Origin: Pseudomonadota bacterium
GTDB taxonomy: Bacteria > Pseudomonadota > Alphaproteobacteria > Rhizobiales > Rhizobiaceae
NCBI GenBank assembly: GCA_023387775.1
Contig: JAEWHN010000326.1
Span: forward strand, 1 to 16,265
DNA length: 16,265 nt
Direction: 5' to 3'
Both the position numbers and the translations under genes were made by a program. Each line of letters starts with the position of its first letter. The stretch's first letter is position 1. The notes under the pieces are model-generated. The model was not told the DNA's origin. It ran no database searches and saw nothing but the letters and a program-made list of their open reading frames with translations. Below are positions 5,934-13,495 of this stretch, piece by piece.

Positions 5934-6653
5934 TCAGCCGCCGCGCACCGGTGGCATCACCGCCTTGGGCAGGCGGCAGGCCGCACGACGGTCGGCCTCG
6001 TCACAACTTCTGAAACTCAGGTCCTTGTTCATGCAGATGCGCACCTCCCGCAGGTAGCGCCGGTCGCAGGTCACCGCGATGCCGTCGCCCGGGAGGTCCT
6101 GGTTGGCACGCAGGAACGCGCGCTCGACATCCGTGGGATCGGCCACGAGATAGTTCTGCAGGCGGGTAAATTCGGCCGGTATATTCACCCTCTCGCGCGC
6201 GGCCCGCAGCACTTCGAAATATTCCTCCTGGCCAAGGCCGCTGCAGCTTCCATGCTTGCGCCACTGGTGGCCTATGAGGCCGACGGCAGGCATGATGTCC
6301 AGCAGCCCGCGCGCCATCTTTCCGGGCACCCGCGGTCGGTCCGTCGGGCAATCTTCGGGATATCCGCGCTCGAACTGCGGCCACAACCCATGCACCACAA
6401 AGGCGTAGGGCCTGGCGGCCGAGCATTGCCGGTTGTTGGGCCGGTCGCCCTCGGCTGCGCAATAGCTCGGCGACCATGACAGCGACAGGACGTAAAAGTC
6501 GAACCCGCTGCCGATGGGAACGGCCGCCGGTGCAGCCGCGTGCGGAACCTGCCCATGGACCTGATCGCCGGCTGCCGGCGCAGCAAATACGGCCAGCGCA
6601 AGCAGCGCCAGCCCCAGTCTCGCGCTAGCGGCCGGAATTCGGAGCGGCTTCAT
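5934..6653 (-). CDS. Secreted ribonuclease T2 family protein
   Basis: RNase T2 enzymes are secreted acid endoribonucleases that cleave RNA through a 2',3'-cyclic phosphate; E. coli RNase I is the periplasmic example. The chosen ATG at 6653 gives 239 residues and starts a signal peptide (MKPLRIPAASARLGLALLAL, probable cut near residue 29). A GTG 12 codons upstream is the alternative. The first conserved active-site block is FVVHGLWPQ (His88). The second is GHQWRKHGSC, with His129, Lys133 and His134. The position usually occupied by Glu (HEWxKHG) is Gln130 here. Eight cysteines after the signal peptide (65, 77, 102, 137, 196, 207, 217, 226) suit a disulfide-bonded periplasmic or extracellular enzyme. 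It lies 17 bases after a small secreted unknown and is probably co-transcribed with it. Confidence 0.92.
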   Translation of the reverse strand: MKPLRIPAASARLGLALLALAVFAAPAAGDQVHGQVPHAAAPAAVPIGSGFDFYVLSLSWSPSYCAAEGDRPNNRQCSAARPYAFVVHGLWPQFERGYPEDCPTDRPRVPGKMARGLLDIMPAVGLIGHQWRKHGSCSGLGQEEYFEVLRAARERVNIPAEFTRLQNYLVADPTDVERAFLRANQDLPGDGIAVTCDRRYLREVRICMNKDLSFRSCDEADRRAACRLPKAVMPPVRGG

Positions 6654-6670
6654 CGTCTTCGCCGGCAAAC

Positions 6671-7111
6671 TCAGCGCAAGACGCGGCACTTGCCATCATA
6701 GACGTACCAGCGATCGAAGCCGGAAACGCAGAACTCCACATTCTCGCCGATGCTGGCCAAGCCCATGCGGCCTTCGATCAGGTACCAGATGTCGCTTTGG
6801 CTACCGTCCGAAAGGATGATCTTGGCGCCGCAATAAAGCCGCATGATTGGATGGCGGTAGCCCACCGGCACGTAGCGGGTCTCGCGGATGTTGTAGAAGT
6901 TGGTGATCGCCACGTTGGGCAGATACGGCACGTGGGTAACCTGGTAGCGGAAGCGGCTGGTGATTTTTCTGAGATAGCTCGGGTGGGCGCACAAGCTTAT
7001 CACCCCGGGTTCCTGACTCACCAGGAAGTCCGCGGCTCGCGTCTCAGGCACTGCAAGGAATGACCCGGCCGCGAGAACGGCAGCCATGGCGAATCGGGCG
7101 ATACGTGACAT
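6671..7111 (-). CDS. Small secreted four-cysteine protein of unknown function
   Basis: I do not recognise a named domain. The protein has 146 residues, with a signal peptide (MSRIARFAMAAVLAAGSFLA, cut after TRA near residue 26) and no lipobox. The mature part of about 120 residues carries four cysteines (41, 94, 128, 142), enough for two disulfides, and is rich in aromatic residues, with patterns RFRYQVTHVPYLPNV, RLYCGAKIILSDG and WYLIEG. It looks like a compact periplasmic or exported domain. The start is supported by GAGG about six bases before the ATG. It is 17 bases upstream of the RNase T2 gene on the same strand, so the two are likely co-expressed. A link to RNA degradation is only a suggestion from position. 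Confidence 0.82.
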   Translation of the reverse strand: MSRIARFAMAAVLAAGSFLAVPETRAADFLVSQEPGVISLCAHPSYLRKITSRFRYQVTHVPYLPNVAITNFYNIRETRYVPVGYRHPIMRLYCGAKIILSDGSQSDIWYLIEGRMGLASIGENVEFCVSGFDRWYVYDGKCRVLR

Positions 7112-7180
7112 TGCTTACCTCGTGAATCATCACTGAATGCGATGTCTGTTCGAGGATAGTGCGCAACGGCCGCAAAACGG

Positions 7181-8041
7181 TCAAGCGGCGGCATTTTCTC
7201 CGGCAAGCCACTCCAGCGACCAGGCAGCGCCCTTTTCTTCCGCCAGCAGCGAATGCAGCACGGGAAGCAATATCCGCAGTTCCTGCTCGAGTGTATAGGG
7301 CGGGTTGACCACGATCATTCCGGTGCCATCCAGCCGCGGCTCGCGCGAAGGCCGCCGGATCTCGAAGCCGATATCCATGACCTTCGGTATGCCCGCCTCC
7401 GCAAGCGCGGCGCGGAAGTCGGCGACGGCAGCCCTGTCCTTGATCGGATACCACAACGCATAGATGCCGCCCGGCCAGCGCCGGTGCGCACGATGCAGGC
7501 CATCGACCAGGCGCTGGAACTCGCCTTCCTTTTCGAAAGGCGGATCGACTAGCACCAGGCCACGCTTTTCCTTCGGCGGCAGATGCGCGCCGAGCGCCAG
7601 CCAGCCGTCCAGTTCCGTCACCCGGACCTGGAAGTCTTCGGCAAACAGCGCCTTGAGTTGCTGGACGTCCTGCGGGTGAAGTTCGATGGCGGAGAGCCGG
7701 TCCTGCTTGCGCAGCAGGCGGCGCACGATCAGCGGCGAGCCGGGATACGCCTCAACCCCGCCCTCCAGATCGCTCGCCCCCACCGTTTCGAGATAAGGCC
7801 GAAGCAGTTGCGCGGCCTCTGGCGGCAGCTTCGCGCCGAGCAGGCGTCCGATGCCCCCGTGCCACTCGCCTGTTTTGCGGGCCTCTTCAGACGAAAGGTC
7901 ATAGAGGCCGATGCCGGCGTGGGTGTCGATGACGCGGAAGGCCTTGTCCTTCTGCTTCAGATATTCGACGAGACGCACCAGCACCACATGCTTGATGACG
8001 TCGGCGAAATTTCCGGCGTGATAGATGTGGCGATAGTTCAT
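7181..8041 (-). CDS. rlmJ: 23S rRNA (adenine(2030)-N(6))-methyltransferase RlmJ
   Basis: RlmJ methylates N6 of A2030 in 23S rRNA using S-adenosylmethionine. The product has 286 residues (E. coli 280). The family-specific N-terminus MNYRHIYHAGNFADVIKHVVL matches the E. coli enzyme (YRHsfHAGNhADVlKH). Next is a Rossmann-fold SAM motif, VIDTHAGIGLYDL (37-49), then an AYPGSP block (98-103), and the catalytic DPPFE at 166-170, where Asp166 corresponds to the DPPY Asp of adenine-N6 methyltransferases. The variant DPPF keeps an aromatic residue at the stacking position. GMIVVNPPYTLE near residue 240 is the conserved C-terminal block. The ATG overlaps the stop of the upstream membrane protein gene as ATGA. 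Confidence 0.96.
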   Translation of the reverse strand: MNYRHIYHAGNFADVIKHVVLVRLVEYLKQKDKAFRVIDTHAGIGLYDLSSEEARKTGEWHGGIGRLLGAKLPPEAAQLLRPYLETVGASDLEGGVEAYPGSPLIVRRLLRKQDRLSAIELHPQDVQQLKALFAEDFQVRVTELDGWLALGAHLPPKEKRGLVLVDPPFEKEGEFQRLVDGLHRAHRRWPGGIYALWYPIKDRAAVADFRAALAEAGIPKVMDIGFEIRRPSREPRLDGTGMIVVNPPYTLEQELRILLPVLHSLLAEEKGAAWSLEWLAGENAAA

Positions 8042-8649
8042 GCTGGGTTCTCGTCGTCCTGCCCATGGCGCGTGGTCCGGAAGCCTGCCTCTCCGGCCAG
8101 GCGCCGCCGGTGGATGGCGGCCACAAGCCCGACCTGTCCAACCGCCATCATGAGCAGGCCGAGCACGCGCAAGCCCTGGCTGACCTGCCAGATATTGGCG
8201 CGCAGTACCAAATCAATCGACCTAATGTAAATGCTCTCGTCGTCGCGCGGCTGAAGGGTGAATATGTATTTCCCGTCCGCCACCTCCGAAATCACGCCGG
8301 CATTGTCACGATAGATCCGTTCGTTGATGGCAGCGGACCTCGCAGTCAGCCTTGCGTCGTTGAGCCTCAGCGGCCTTGAAAAGGCCGTGCGGTCCCCGGA
8401 AGTCGCGCTGAGGATCAGGCCGCCGTGCGGGCCATAGCCGGTCAATTGGCCCACCACCCGCAAGTCGAGCAGCACGCGTAGCGGCGCCTCATCGGCCGCG
8501 AGCCGGACTTCCACCGTGCGGTAGCCGGCGGCATGGTCGAATATCCTCCATGCGCCGACATGGTGACCGGAGAAAGTTTCCGCCCACCACGGGTAGACAA
8601 CGCCAAGCCCCACTCCCGCAATCAGCGTCAGTAAAAACAAGAGACGCAT
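8038..8649 (-). CDS. Unknown two-helix membrane protein with periplasmic domain
   Basis: No family is recognised with confidence. The start is placed at ATG 8649, where a membrane segment begins at once (MRLLFLLTLIAGVGLGVVYP), giving 203 residues. The frame is open 39 codons further upstream, but that part is basic and without protein character. A soluble, probably periplasmic stretch follows (about 22-160), with beta-rich patterns such as YRTVEVRLA, LRVLLDLRV and GKYIFTLQP, then a second membrane helix (about 166-183, GLRVLGLLMMAVGQVGLVAA) and a short basic cytoplasmic tail. The layout is N-in, periplasmic domain, C-in. The ATGA overlap with rlmJ implies co-translation, but nothing in the sequence suggests a role in rRNA methylation. 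No good ribosome binding site is visible. Confidence 0.72.
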   Translation of the reverse strand: MRLLFLLTLIAGVGLGVVYPWWAETFSGHHVGAWRIFDHAAGYRTVEVRLAADEAPLRVLLDLRVVGQLTGYGPHGGLILSATSGDRTAFSRPLRLNDARLTARSAAINERIYRDNAGVISEVADGKYIFTLQPRDDESIYIRSIDLVLRANIWQVSQGLRVLGLLMMAVGQVGLVAAIHRRRLAGEAGFRTTRHGQDDENPA

Positions 8650-8814
8650 GGCAAGCCTGCCGCCGTTTGTCGGCCACGCGGTCGTTGGTCGTCTCGACCC
8701 GGCGTTGCGCATCGGTCGGCTTGCGAACGTGCCGGCGGGAAGGCATCGAACCTGCTGCCGTATCAACGGCTTAAACGCGGGCGGTCGCTGCCGGTTCCGA
8801 CGGCGGTTGAGAGC

Positions 8815-9264
8815 TCAGGCTTTTCGTTCCCAGCGTCTCTCTGGAGTCTGCTGCCAGTAGGTCACGGCGTGACCATGGGTTTTCATCAACTTCCAGTGTC
8901 CGCGCGCGGCTTCGAGTTGCATGGCGTCATGACCGTCGAACATGAACACGGCGCGCGCATAGACGCTTAGATCCGGCGGCTCGGCCCCATCGACCAGAAA
9001 TCGGATCTGCGCCCCGTTCAGATTGTCGTGGCTGGTGGTCAGCAGCACCGCCTGCTCATCGGGAAATGCCTCGCGGTCGGTTGCATGGGCGATGAAGGAA
9101 TCGTCCCGGAATATCCACAAATGCGCGTCCAGCGCATCGCGGCCCTCTTCCGTTCCGGTCTGCACCACCGCCCGCCAGCCGCGCTCCACGCTTTTCTCGA
9201 GAAGGCCCGGCAAGGCCTCCTCGAGGGTGGATTCGGTGAGATGATAAAAAAGAACCTCGGCCAT
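8815..9264 (-). CDS. holC: DNA polymerase III chi subunit HolC
   Basis: Chi is part of the clamp-loader assembly of the replicative polymerase and links it to single-strand binding protein through psi and SSB contacts. The protein has 149 residues (E. coli 147). Family blocks are visible: EVLFYHL at the start, ALPGLLEKSVERGWRAVVQ, DALDAHLWIFRDDSFIAHA, the VLLTT and FLVDGA segments, and the tail YWQQTPERRWERKA. It lies 78 bases downstream of pepA on the same strand, the gene pair seen in many proteobacteria. A candidate terminator stands between them, so the two may be expressed separately. No clear ribosome binding site is seen before the ATG. Confidence 0.95.
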   Translation of the reverse strand: MAEVLFYHLTESTLEEALPGLLEKSVERGWRAVVQTGTEEGRDALDAHLWIFRDDSFIAHATDREAFPDEQAVLLTTSHDNLNGAQIRFLVDGAEPPDLSVYARAVFMFDGHDAMQLEAARGHWKLMKTHGHAVTYWQQTPERRWERKA

Positions 9265-9297
9265 GACGGCTACGCTTATGCGATATGGCGAGCGTTG

Positions 9298-9335
9298 GAA
9301 ACAAGCCGCCGCGCCGCACGGTCTGCCGGCGCGGC
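9298..9335 (-). terminator. Candidate terminator after pepA
   Basis: On the minus strand, GCCGCGCC (9335-9328) and GGCGCGGC (9315-9308) form an eight-base all-G/C stem with a 12-base loop, starting eight bases after the pepA stop. It is followed after GG by CTTGTTTCC, a short and interrupted T-rich run. The stem is strong but the T-tract is poor, so termination may be partial and holC could receive read-through. Confidence 0.5.
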
Positions 9336-9342
9336 TGTCTCA

Positions 9343-10839
9343 TTATCCCTCATAGTGATCGCGCACCAGCTGGTCGAGCAGCCGCACGCCGAAGCCCGAA
9401 CCCCAGGACTGGTTGATCTCGCTGGCCGGCGAGCCCATCGCGGTGCCGGCAATATCCAGATGCGCCCAAGGCGTGTCCTTGACGAAACGCTGCAGGAATT
9501 GTGCTGCGGTGATCGAGCCGCCATGGCGGCCGCCGATATTCTTCATGTCGGCGTTCTTGGAATCGATGAGCTTGTCGTAATCCTTGCCCAGCGGCAGCCG
9601 CCACAGCTTCTCCTGTGTCGTCGCACCGGCCGCTGCCAGCCTCTCCGCCAGTTCGTCGTTGTTGGAGAACAGGCCCGCATGGCCGTGGCCAAGCGCAACG
9701 ATGACGGCGCCCGTCAACGTCGCCAGGTCGACCATGAACTTCGGCTCGAAGCGGTCGTTGCAGTACCAGAGCGCATCGGCAAGCACGAGGCGACCCTCGG
9801 CGTCCGTGTTCAAGACCTCGATGGTCTGGCCGGACATGGAGGTCACGATGTCGCCCGGCCGCTGGGCGTTGCCGTCGACCATGTTTTCCACGCAGCCGAT
9901 GATGCCCACCGCGTTGACCTTGGCCTTGCGCGCGGCCAGCGCATGCATGAGGCCGGTGACCGCGGCCGCGCCGCCCATGTCGCCCTTCATGTCCTCCATG
10001 CCCGAGGCCGGCTTGATCGATACGCCGCCGGAATCGAACACCACCCCCTTGCCAACGAAGGCCACGGGCTTGTCCTTCGACTTGGCCCCGTGCCACTGCA
10101 TGACGACCAGCCGCGGCGGGCGCGCGGAGCCCTGAGCGACGCCCAGGAACGCGCCCATGCCCAGCTTCTTCATTTCCTTCTCGGTCAGCACCTCGACCTT
10201 GACGCCGAGCTTTTCCAGTTCCTTCGCCTGGGCCGCGAATTCGACCGGCCCCAGGACGTTCGCCGGTTCGTTGACCAGGTCGCGCGCCAGCACCACGCCT
10301 TCAGCCACCGCCTGAACGTCGGCGAAGGCCTTCTTGGCCGCGGCAGGGTCGGCGCACTGAATGGTGACCTTGGCCGGCTTGGCGGGCGTATCCTTGCCGT
10401 TGCCGTCGTCCTTCCGGGTCTTGTACTTCTCGAAGCTGTAGCTGCGCAGCAGCATGCCGGCGGCCAGGCTTGCCGCCTGGGCAGCGCTCACCTCGTAACC
10501 CGGCAGATCCGCGACGACCGTCACCTCCGATGCCTTGCGCAACTGCGCAGCAATCGTGCCGCCAAGCTTCAGCCAGGCATAGTCGTCAAGGTCCGCGACC
10601 TTGCCTGCGCCGACCGCAACCAGACGCTCGAGCGAAGAGCCTTCGGGCGCCAGAACTTCCACCGTCGAGCCCGACTTTCCCGAAAACTCGGCGACCGGAA
10701 AGGCGCGAACGAAGGCCTTGCCCGGGTCGCAGGCTGCTGCCGCCTCGCCAAGGGCCGCACCTTCGCCGGCGAGAACGATCGCCGTACCCTTCTTGGGCGA
10801 GGCGAATTTGGCAAAGCTGATGTTGGGCATCGACGTCAT
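9343..10839 (-). CDS. pepA: Leucyl aminopeptidase PepA (M17 family)
   Basis: PepA is a cytoplasmic, two-metal, hexameric aminopeptidase that removes N-terminal residues from peptides; in E. coli it also binds DNA. The start at ATG 10839 gives 498 residues, the usual family length. The frame remains open to a TTG at 10917, with further ATGs at 10905, 10902, 10887 and 10830, and no site has a clear ribosome binding site. The metal and catalytic residues are all present: Lys264, Asp269, Lys276, Asp287, Asp346, Glu348 and Arg350, each shifted by six from the E. coli numbering. They lie in VGKGVVFDSGG, SIKPASGM and the signature NTDAEGRL. It diverges from lptF and is followed by holC. Confidence 0.96.
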   Translation of the reverse strand: MTSMPNISFAKFASPKKGTAIVLAGEGAALGEAAAACDPGKAFVRAFPVAEFSGKSGSTVEVLAPEGSSLERLVAVGAGKVADLDDYAWLKLGGTIAAQLRKASEVTVVADLPGYEVSAAQAASLAAGMLLRSYSFEKYKTRKDDGNGKDTPAKPAKVTIQCADPAAAKKAFADVQAVAEGVVLARDLVNEPANVLGPVEFAAQAKELEKLGVKVEVLTEKEMKKLGMGAFLGVAQGSARPPRLVVMQWHGAKSKDKPVAFVGKGVVFDSGGVSIKPASGMEDMKGDMGGAAAVTGLMHALAARKAKVNAVGIIGCVENMVDGNAQRPGDIVTSMSGQTIEVLNTDAEGRLVLADALWYCNDRFEPKFMVDLATLTGAVIVALGHGHAGLFSNNDELAERLAAAGATTQEKLWRLPLGKDYDKLIDSKNADMKNIGGRHGGSITAAQFLQRFVKDTPWAHLDIAGTAMGSPASEINQSWGSGFGVRLLDQLVRDHYEG

Positions 10840-11207
10840 GGCAGCGCTTTCATCGAGAAGAGTTTGTGGACGGGTTTGGTCCGACATTTCGCGGTTTTGC
10901 ATCATTTGGCAAGGCAAGAGCGGGCTTCGCCAGCTTTTTGCTGCATTGTGGCTGTTGATCTAGCCCATCGTACATCGCGGCCATAGCTGCTAAAGCAGCC
11001 GCGAATCGACATCAACACTTGATTAACCAGCTTTTTTGCCGGTTTCTTAGCCAATCCTGACGAGACTTCCTGTATGCGCCGAAGTGCAGACCAGAAACCG
11101 AGGCCGGGCCGCGATCGCTTCCGAGTGTCAGCGCGAAGCCCCGGTCCAACCAGCCGGTGGGACAGGTCAGTAGTCACAGCGACCTCAAGAACGGAACTGC
11201 GCGGCAT
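10840..11207. other. Divergent intergenic region between pepA and lptF
   Basis: These 368 bases must carry promoters for both directions, but I could not place either with confidence. Visible features are a 14-base near-palindrome at 10986-10999 (GCTGCT, AA, AGCAGC), an eight-base inverted repeat CGGTTTCT (11040-11047) and AGAAACCG (11093-11100) 45 bases apart, and CCAGC followed by a T-run and GC in two places (10930-10941 and 11027-11039). If pepA or lptF uses one of its alternative upstream starts, the region shrinks to about 240 bases. Confidence 0.5.
10986..10999. repeat. Palindrome centred between pepA and lptF
   Basis: GCTGCT and AGCAGC flank two bases. The element lies roughly midway in the divergent region and could be an operator shared by both genes, or chance. 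No regulator is identifiable from the sequence. Confidence 0.35.
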
Positions 11208-12410
11208 ATGAAGGTCGTTGAACGCTACATATTCCGCCGCACTTTCATGATGTTCATGGGTGCGCTGCTCTGGACGATGGCAATCGTCTGGACAACACAG
11301 GTTCTTGCCCGCATCAATCTGGTCACCGACAGCGGCCAGTCGGCCCTTACCTTCTTCGAACTCGCCACGCTGATCCTGCCGTCGATCATCCCCATCGTCG
11401 TGCCCTTCGCCTTGATCATCGCCGTGGCACAGACGCTCAGCGTGATGAACAGCGATTCCGAGCTGGTGGTCGTCAGCGCAGCCGGCGGTTCACGCCACAT
11501 CATCGCGCGTCCGGTCGTCATCCTGGCGCTCCTGGCCAGCGTGTTTTCCTTTGCGGTCGACAACGGCATCGATCCCTATGCGCGCGAGCGGGGCCGGCAG
11601 CTCGTCGCCACCGCGCATGCCGACCTTTTGTCGCTGGTGATCCAGGAAGGAACCTTCCGCAAGGTGGACGACGGGCTCTTCGTGCAAGTCGCCGAACGGC
11701 TGCCCGACGGCAGGCTCGGCGGAATCTTCGTTGCCGACTCGCGCCAGGAAGGCATGGACCTCGTCTACTACGCCAAGAACGGCGCCGTCGTGCAGGATGC
11801 TGAAAAGAGCATGCTCGTCATGACCGACGGCGTGGTGCACAGGAAGTCGCCGGACGGGAACCTGTCGGTGATCCGCTTCAGCTCCTACGCCTTCGACCTT
11901 TCGGCGTTTTCGGCTGCCGCGGGCGCCATCACGATGTACCCGAAAGACCGCACCCTCGCCTACCTGTACAATCCCGATCCGAACGACAAGCTGTTCCAGA
12001 ACAAGCCTCAAACCTACCGCGCCGAATTGCATCGGCGCCTGACGGAGTGGATCTATCCCCTGGTGTTCGCCCTGATTGCGCTGGCGGTCGCTGGCGATGC
12101 GCGATCGCACCGCGAGGGACGCATCAATCCGCTGATAACGGCCATAAGCATCGCGTTGTTCGTCCGCTGGCTGGGCTTTTTCGTGAGCAACCAGGCGCAG
12201 ACGAGCCCATTGTTCAGTCCGCTCGTCTACCTGGTGCCTTTCGCCGCCTCCATGGTGGCCATCGCCTTCATCCGAAGCAACAAGACGATGGAATTGCCGG
12301 TCGCCTGGGCCGACAAGCTCTCGGAGATCGCCGGGCAAACAGCTGAACGGGTCTCGGCTTTGTGGCTCCGGCTGAAACGCGGCGCGGGCCTTAAGGGAGG
12401 GCAGGCATAA
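11208..12410 (+). CDS. lptF: LPS export permease LptF
   Basis: LptF pairs with LptG to form the membrane part of the LptB2FG ABC transporter, which pulls lipopolysaccharide out of the inner membrane and hands it to LptC/LptA. The start at ATG 11208 (MKVVERYIFRRTFMMF) gives 400 residues. The frame opens earlier at a GTG (11157), but the family begins at this motif. Three N-terminal helices (about 14-34, 54-76, 102-117) are followed by a periplasmic beta-jellyroll domain (about 120-275) and three C-terminal helices (about 282-297, 306-326, 338-356). NSDSELVVVSAAGGS (81-95) is the conserved cytoplasmic coupling region that contacts LptB. The stop overlaps the lptG start by one base (TAATG). The ATPase gene lptB is not in this window. 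Confidence 0.95.
   Translation: MKVVERYIFRRTFMMFMGALLWTMAIVWTTQVLARINLVTDSGQSALTFFELATLILPSIIPIVVPFALIIAVAQTLSVMNSDSELVVVSAAGGSRHIIARPVVILALLASVFSFAVDNGIDPYARERGRQLVATAHADLLSLVIQEGTFRKVDDGLFVQVAERLPDGRLGGIFVADSRQEGMDLVYYAKNGAVVQDAEKSMLVMTDGVVHRKSPDGNLSVIRFSSYAFDLSAFSAAAGAITMYPKDRTLAYLYNPDPNDKLFQNKPQTYRAELHRRLTEWIYPLVFALIALAVAGDARSHREGRINPLITAISIALFVRWLGFFVSNQAQTSPLFSPLVYLVPFAASMVAIAFIRSNKTMELPVAWADKLSEIAGQTAERVSALWLRLKRGAGLKGGQA
12395..12400 (+). promoter_or_regulatory. Ribosome binding site of lptG inside the end of lptF
   Basis: GGGAGG within the last codons of lptF, nine bases before the lptG ATG at 12410. Together with the TAATG junction it points to coupled but independently supported initiation. 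Confidence 0.7.
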
Positions 12411-13495
12411 TGGGCTGGACCCTCGGGCTCTATTTCTTCCGCCGCTACGCCGCCATCACGGCGTGGTTCTTCGTCGGCATCTACGCGCTGATCTTCCTGA
12501 TCGATTTCACGGAGTTTTCCAGCCGGACGTCCGGGCTGCCAAACTTCACCTTTCAGACGGCACTTGCCGTGTCGATGCTGCGCGTTCCGATGATCGTGCA
12601 GCAGACCGTGCCCTTCATCGCGCTGTTCGCCGCGATGGCAACCCTGGTCTCGCTCAATCGCAAGTATGAGCTGGTTATCGCGCGCGCCGCGGGCATATCC
12701 GCCTGGCAGTTCCTGCTGCCGTCCTGCGCGGGCGCGCTGCTGTTCGGCATCCTGACTGTAGGAGCTCTCAACCCGCTCGCCGCGCATGGGCTTGCCCGCG
12801 CCGAGTACCTGGAGACGACAATCCGCTCCGGCGTCTCCAATCAGGTTTCGGCTTTCAAGGCGCCCTGGATTCGCCAGAAGTCGGGCGACATCGACACGAT
12901 CATCGGCGCGCGCGCCATCCTCAACCAGGGCCTGGAATTGTCCGACGCGGTCTTCTTCGAAATCGACCGCAACGGCGATATCGTCGAGCGCAAGGACGCC
13001 AAGCGGGCTTATCTTCGCGACGGCTATTGGGAACTCAAGGACGTCAAGCGCTTTCGCGACGGCGCCAAAGGAGAATCGATCCAGACCGACCGGGTGGCGA
13101 CGAACCTGAAGCCGGAGTTCGTGCAGGAGCGCCTCGCGCAGCCCGAAACCATTCCGATTTACCAGCTTCCAAGCAAGATCGAGGCTGCACGGTCGTTCGG
13201 CCTGCGGGCAAATGCATTCGCCATGCATCTCCATTCCCTCATCGCGCTTCCGCTACTTCTTGTCGCGATGACGCTCATTGCTGCAACAGTCTCCATGCGA
13301 TTTGCGAGGATGGGGCAGTCCACCACGATGATTCTGGGTGGCGTCGTCGCAGGGTTTCTGCTTTATGTGGTTTCGGTATTGGTCAAGGCATTCGGAAACG
13401 CGGGATTCGTTCCACCATTCGTAGCGGCTTGGTTTCCGGTCGTCGTCGCGACCTTTTTTGGGGTGACTTTCCTGTTGTACAGGGAGGATGGTTAA
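12410..13495 (+). CDS. lptG: LPS export permease LptG
   Basis: LptG is the second membrane subunit of LptB2FG. The product has 361 residues, with the paired layout of its family: helices at about 13-33, 56-80 and 103-120, a periplasmic jellyroll domain (about 125-265), and three C-terminal helices (about 274-295, 305-324, 332-355). SLNRKYELVIARAAGISAWQFL (81-102) holds the coupling helix, equivalent to the NSDSELVVVSAAGGS region of LptF. The start ATG shares one base with the lptF stop, and GGGAGG at 12395-12400 provides a ribosome binding site nine bases upstream. The end overlaps the lptD frame by eight bases. Co-translation of lptF and lptG is expected for a one-to-one complex. Confidence 0.95.
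   Translation: MGWTLGLYFFRRYAAITAWFFVGIYALIFLIDFTEFSSRTSGLPNFTFQTALAVSMLRVPMIVQQTVPFIALFAAMATLVSLNRKYELVIARAAGISAWQFLLPSCAGALLFGILTVGALNPLAAHGLARAEYLETTIRSGVSNQVSAFKAPWIRQKSGDIDTIIGARAILNQGLELSDAVFFEIDRNGDIVERKDAKRAYLRDGYWELKDVKRFRDGAKGESIQTDRVATNLKPEFVQERLAQPETIPIYQLPSKIEAARSFGLRANAFAMHLHSLIALPLLLVAMTLIAATVSMRFARMGQSTTMILGGVVAGFLLYVVSVLVKAFGNAGFVPPFVAAWFPVVVATFFGVTFLLYREDG
13482..13487 (+). promoter_or_regulatory. Shine-Dalgarno sequence abutting the lptD ATG
   Basis: GGGAGG ends directly before the ATG at 13488, leaving no spacer, which is unfavourable for initiation there. The spacing to GTG 13500 is 12 bases. Either initiation depends on coupling with lptG termination (TAA at 13493-13495), or the true start is one of the downstream GTG codons. 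Confidence 0.5.

Noticed and set aside
8700..8800. GGTTCGATGCC on the minus strand between the membrane protein gene and holC, resembling a tRNA T-arm
   Set aside because: The flanking bases do not form a T-stem and no anticodon or acceptor stem fits.
9028..10986. A 652-codon plus-strand open frame opposite pepA
   Set aside because: It lies antisense to a full-length PepA with all catalytic residues. Its product has no recognisable domain and is rich in Arg, His and Gly. Long antisense frames are expected in GC-rich codon usage.
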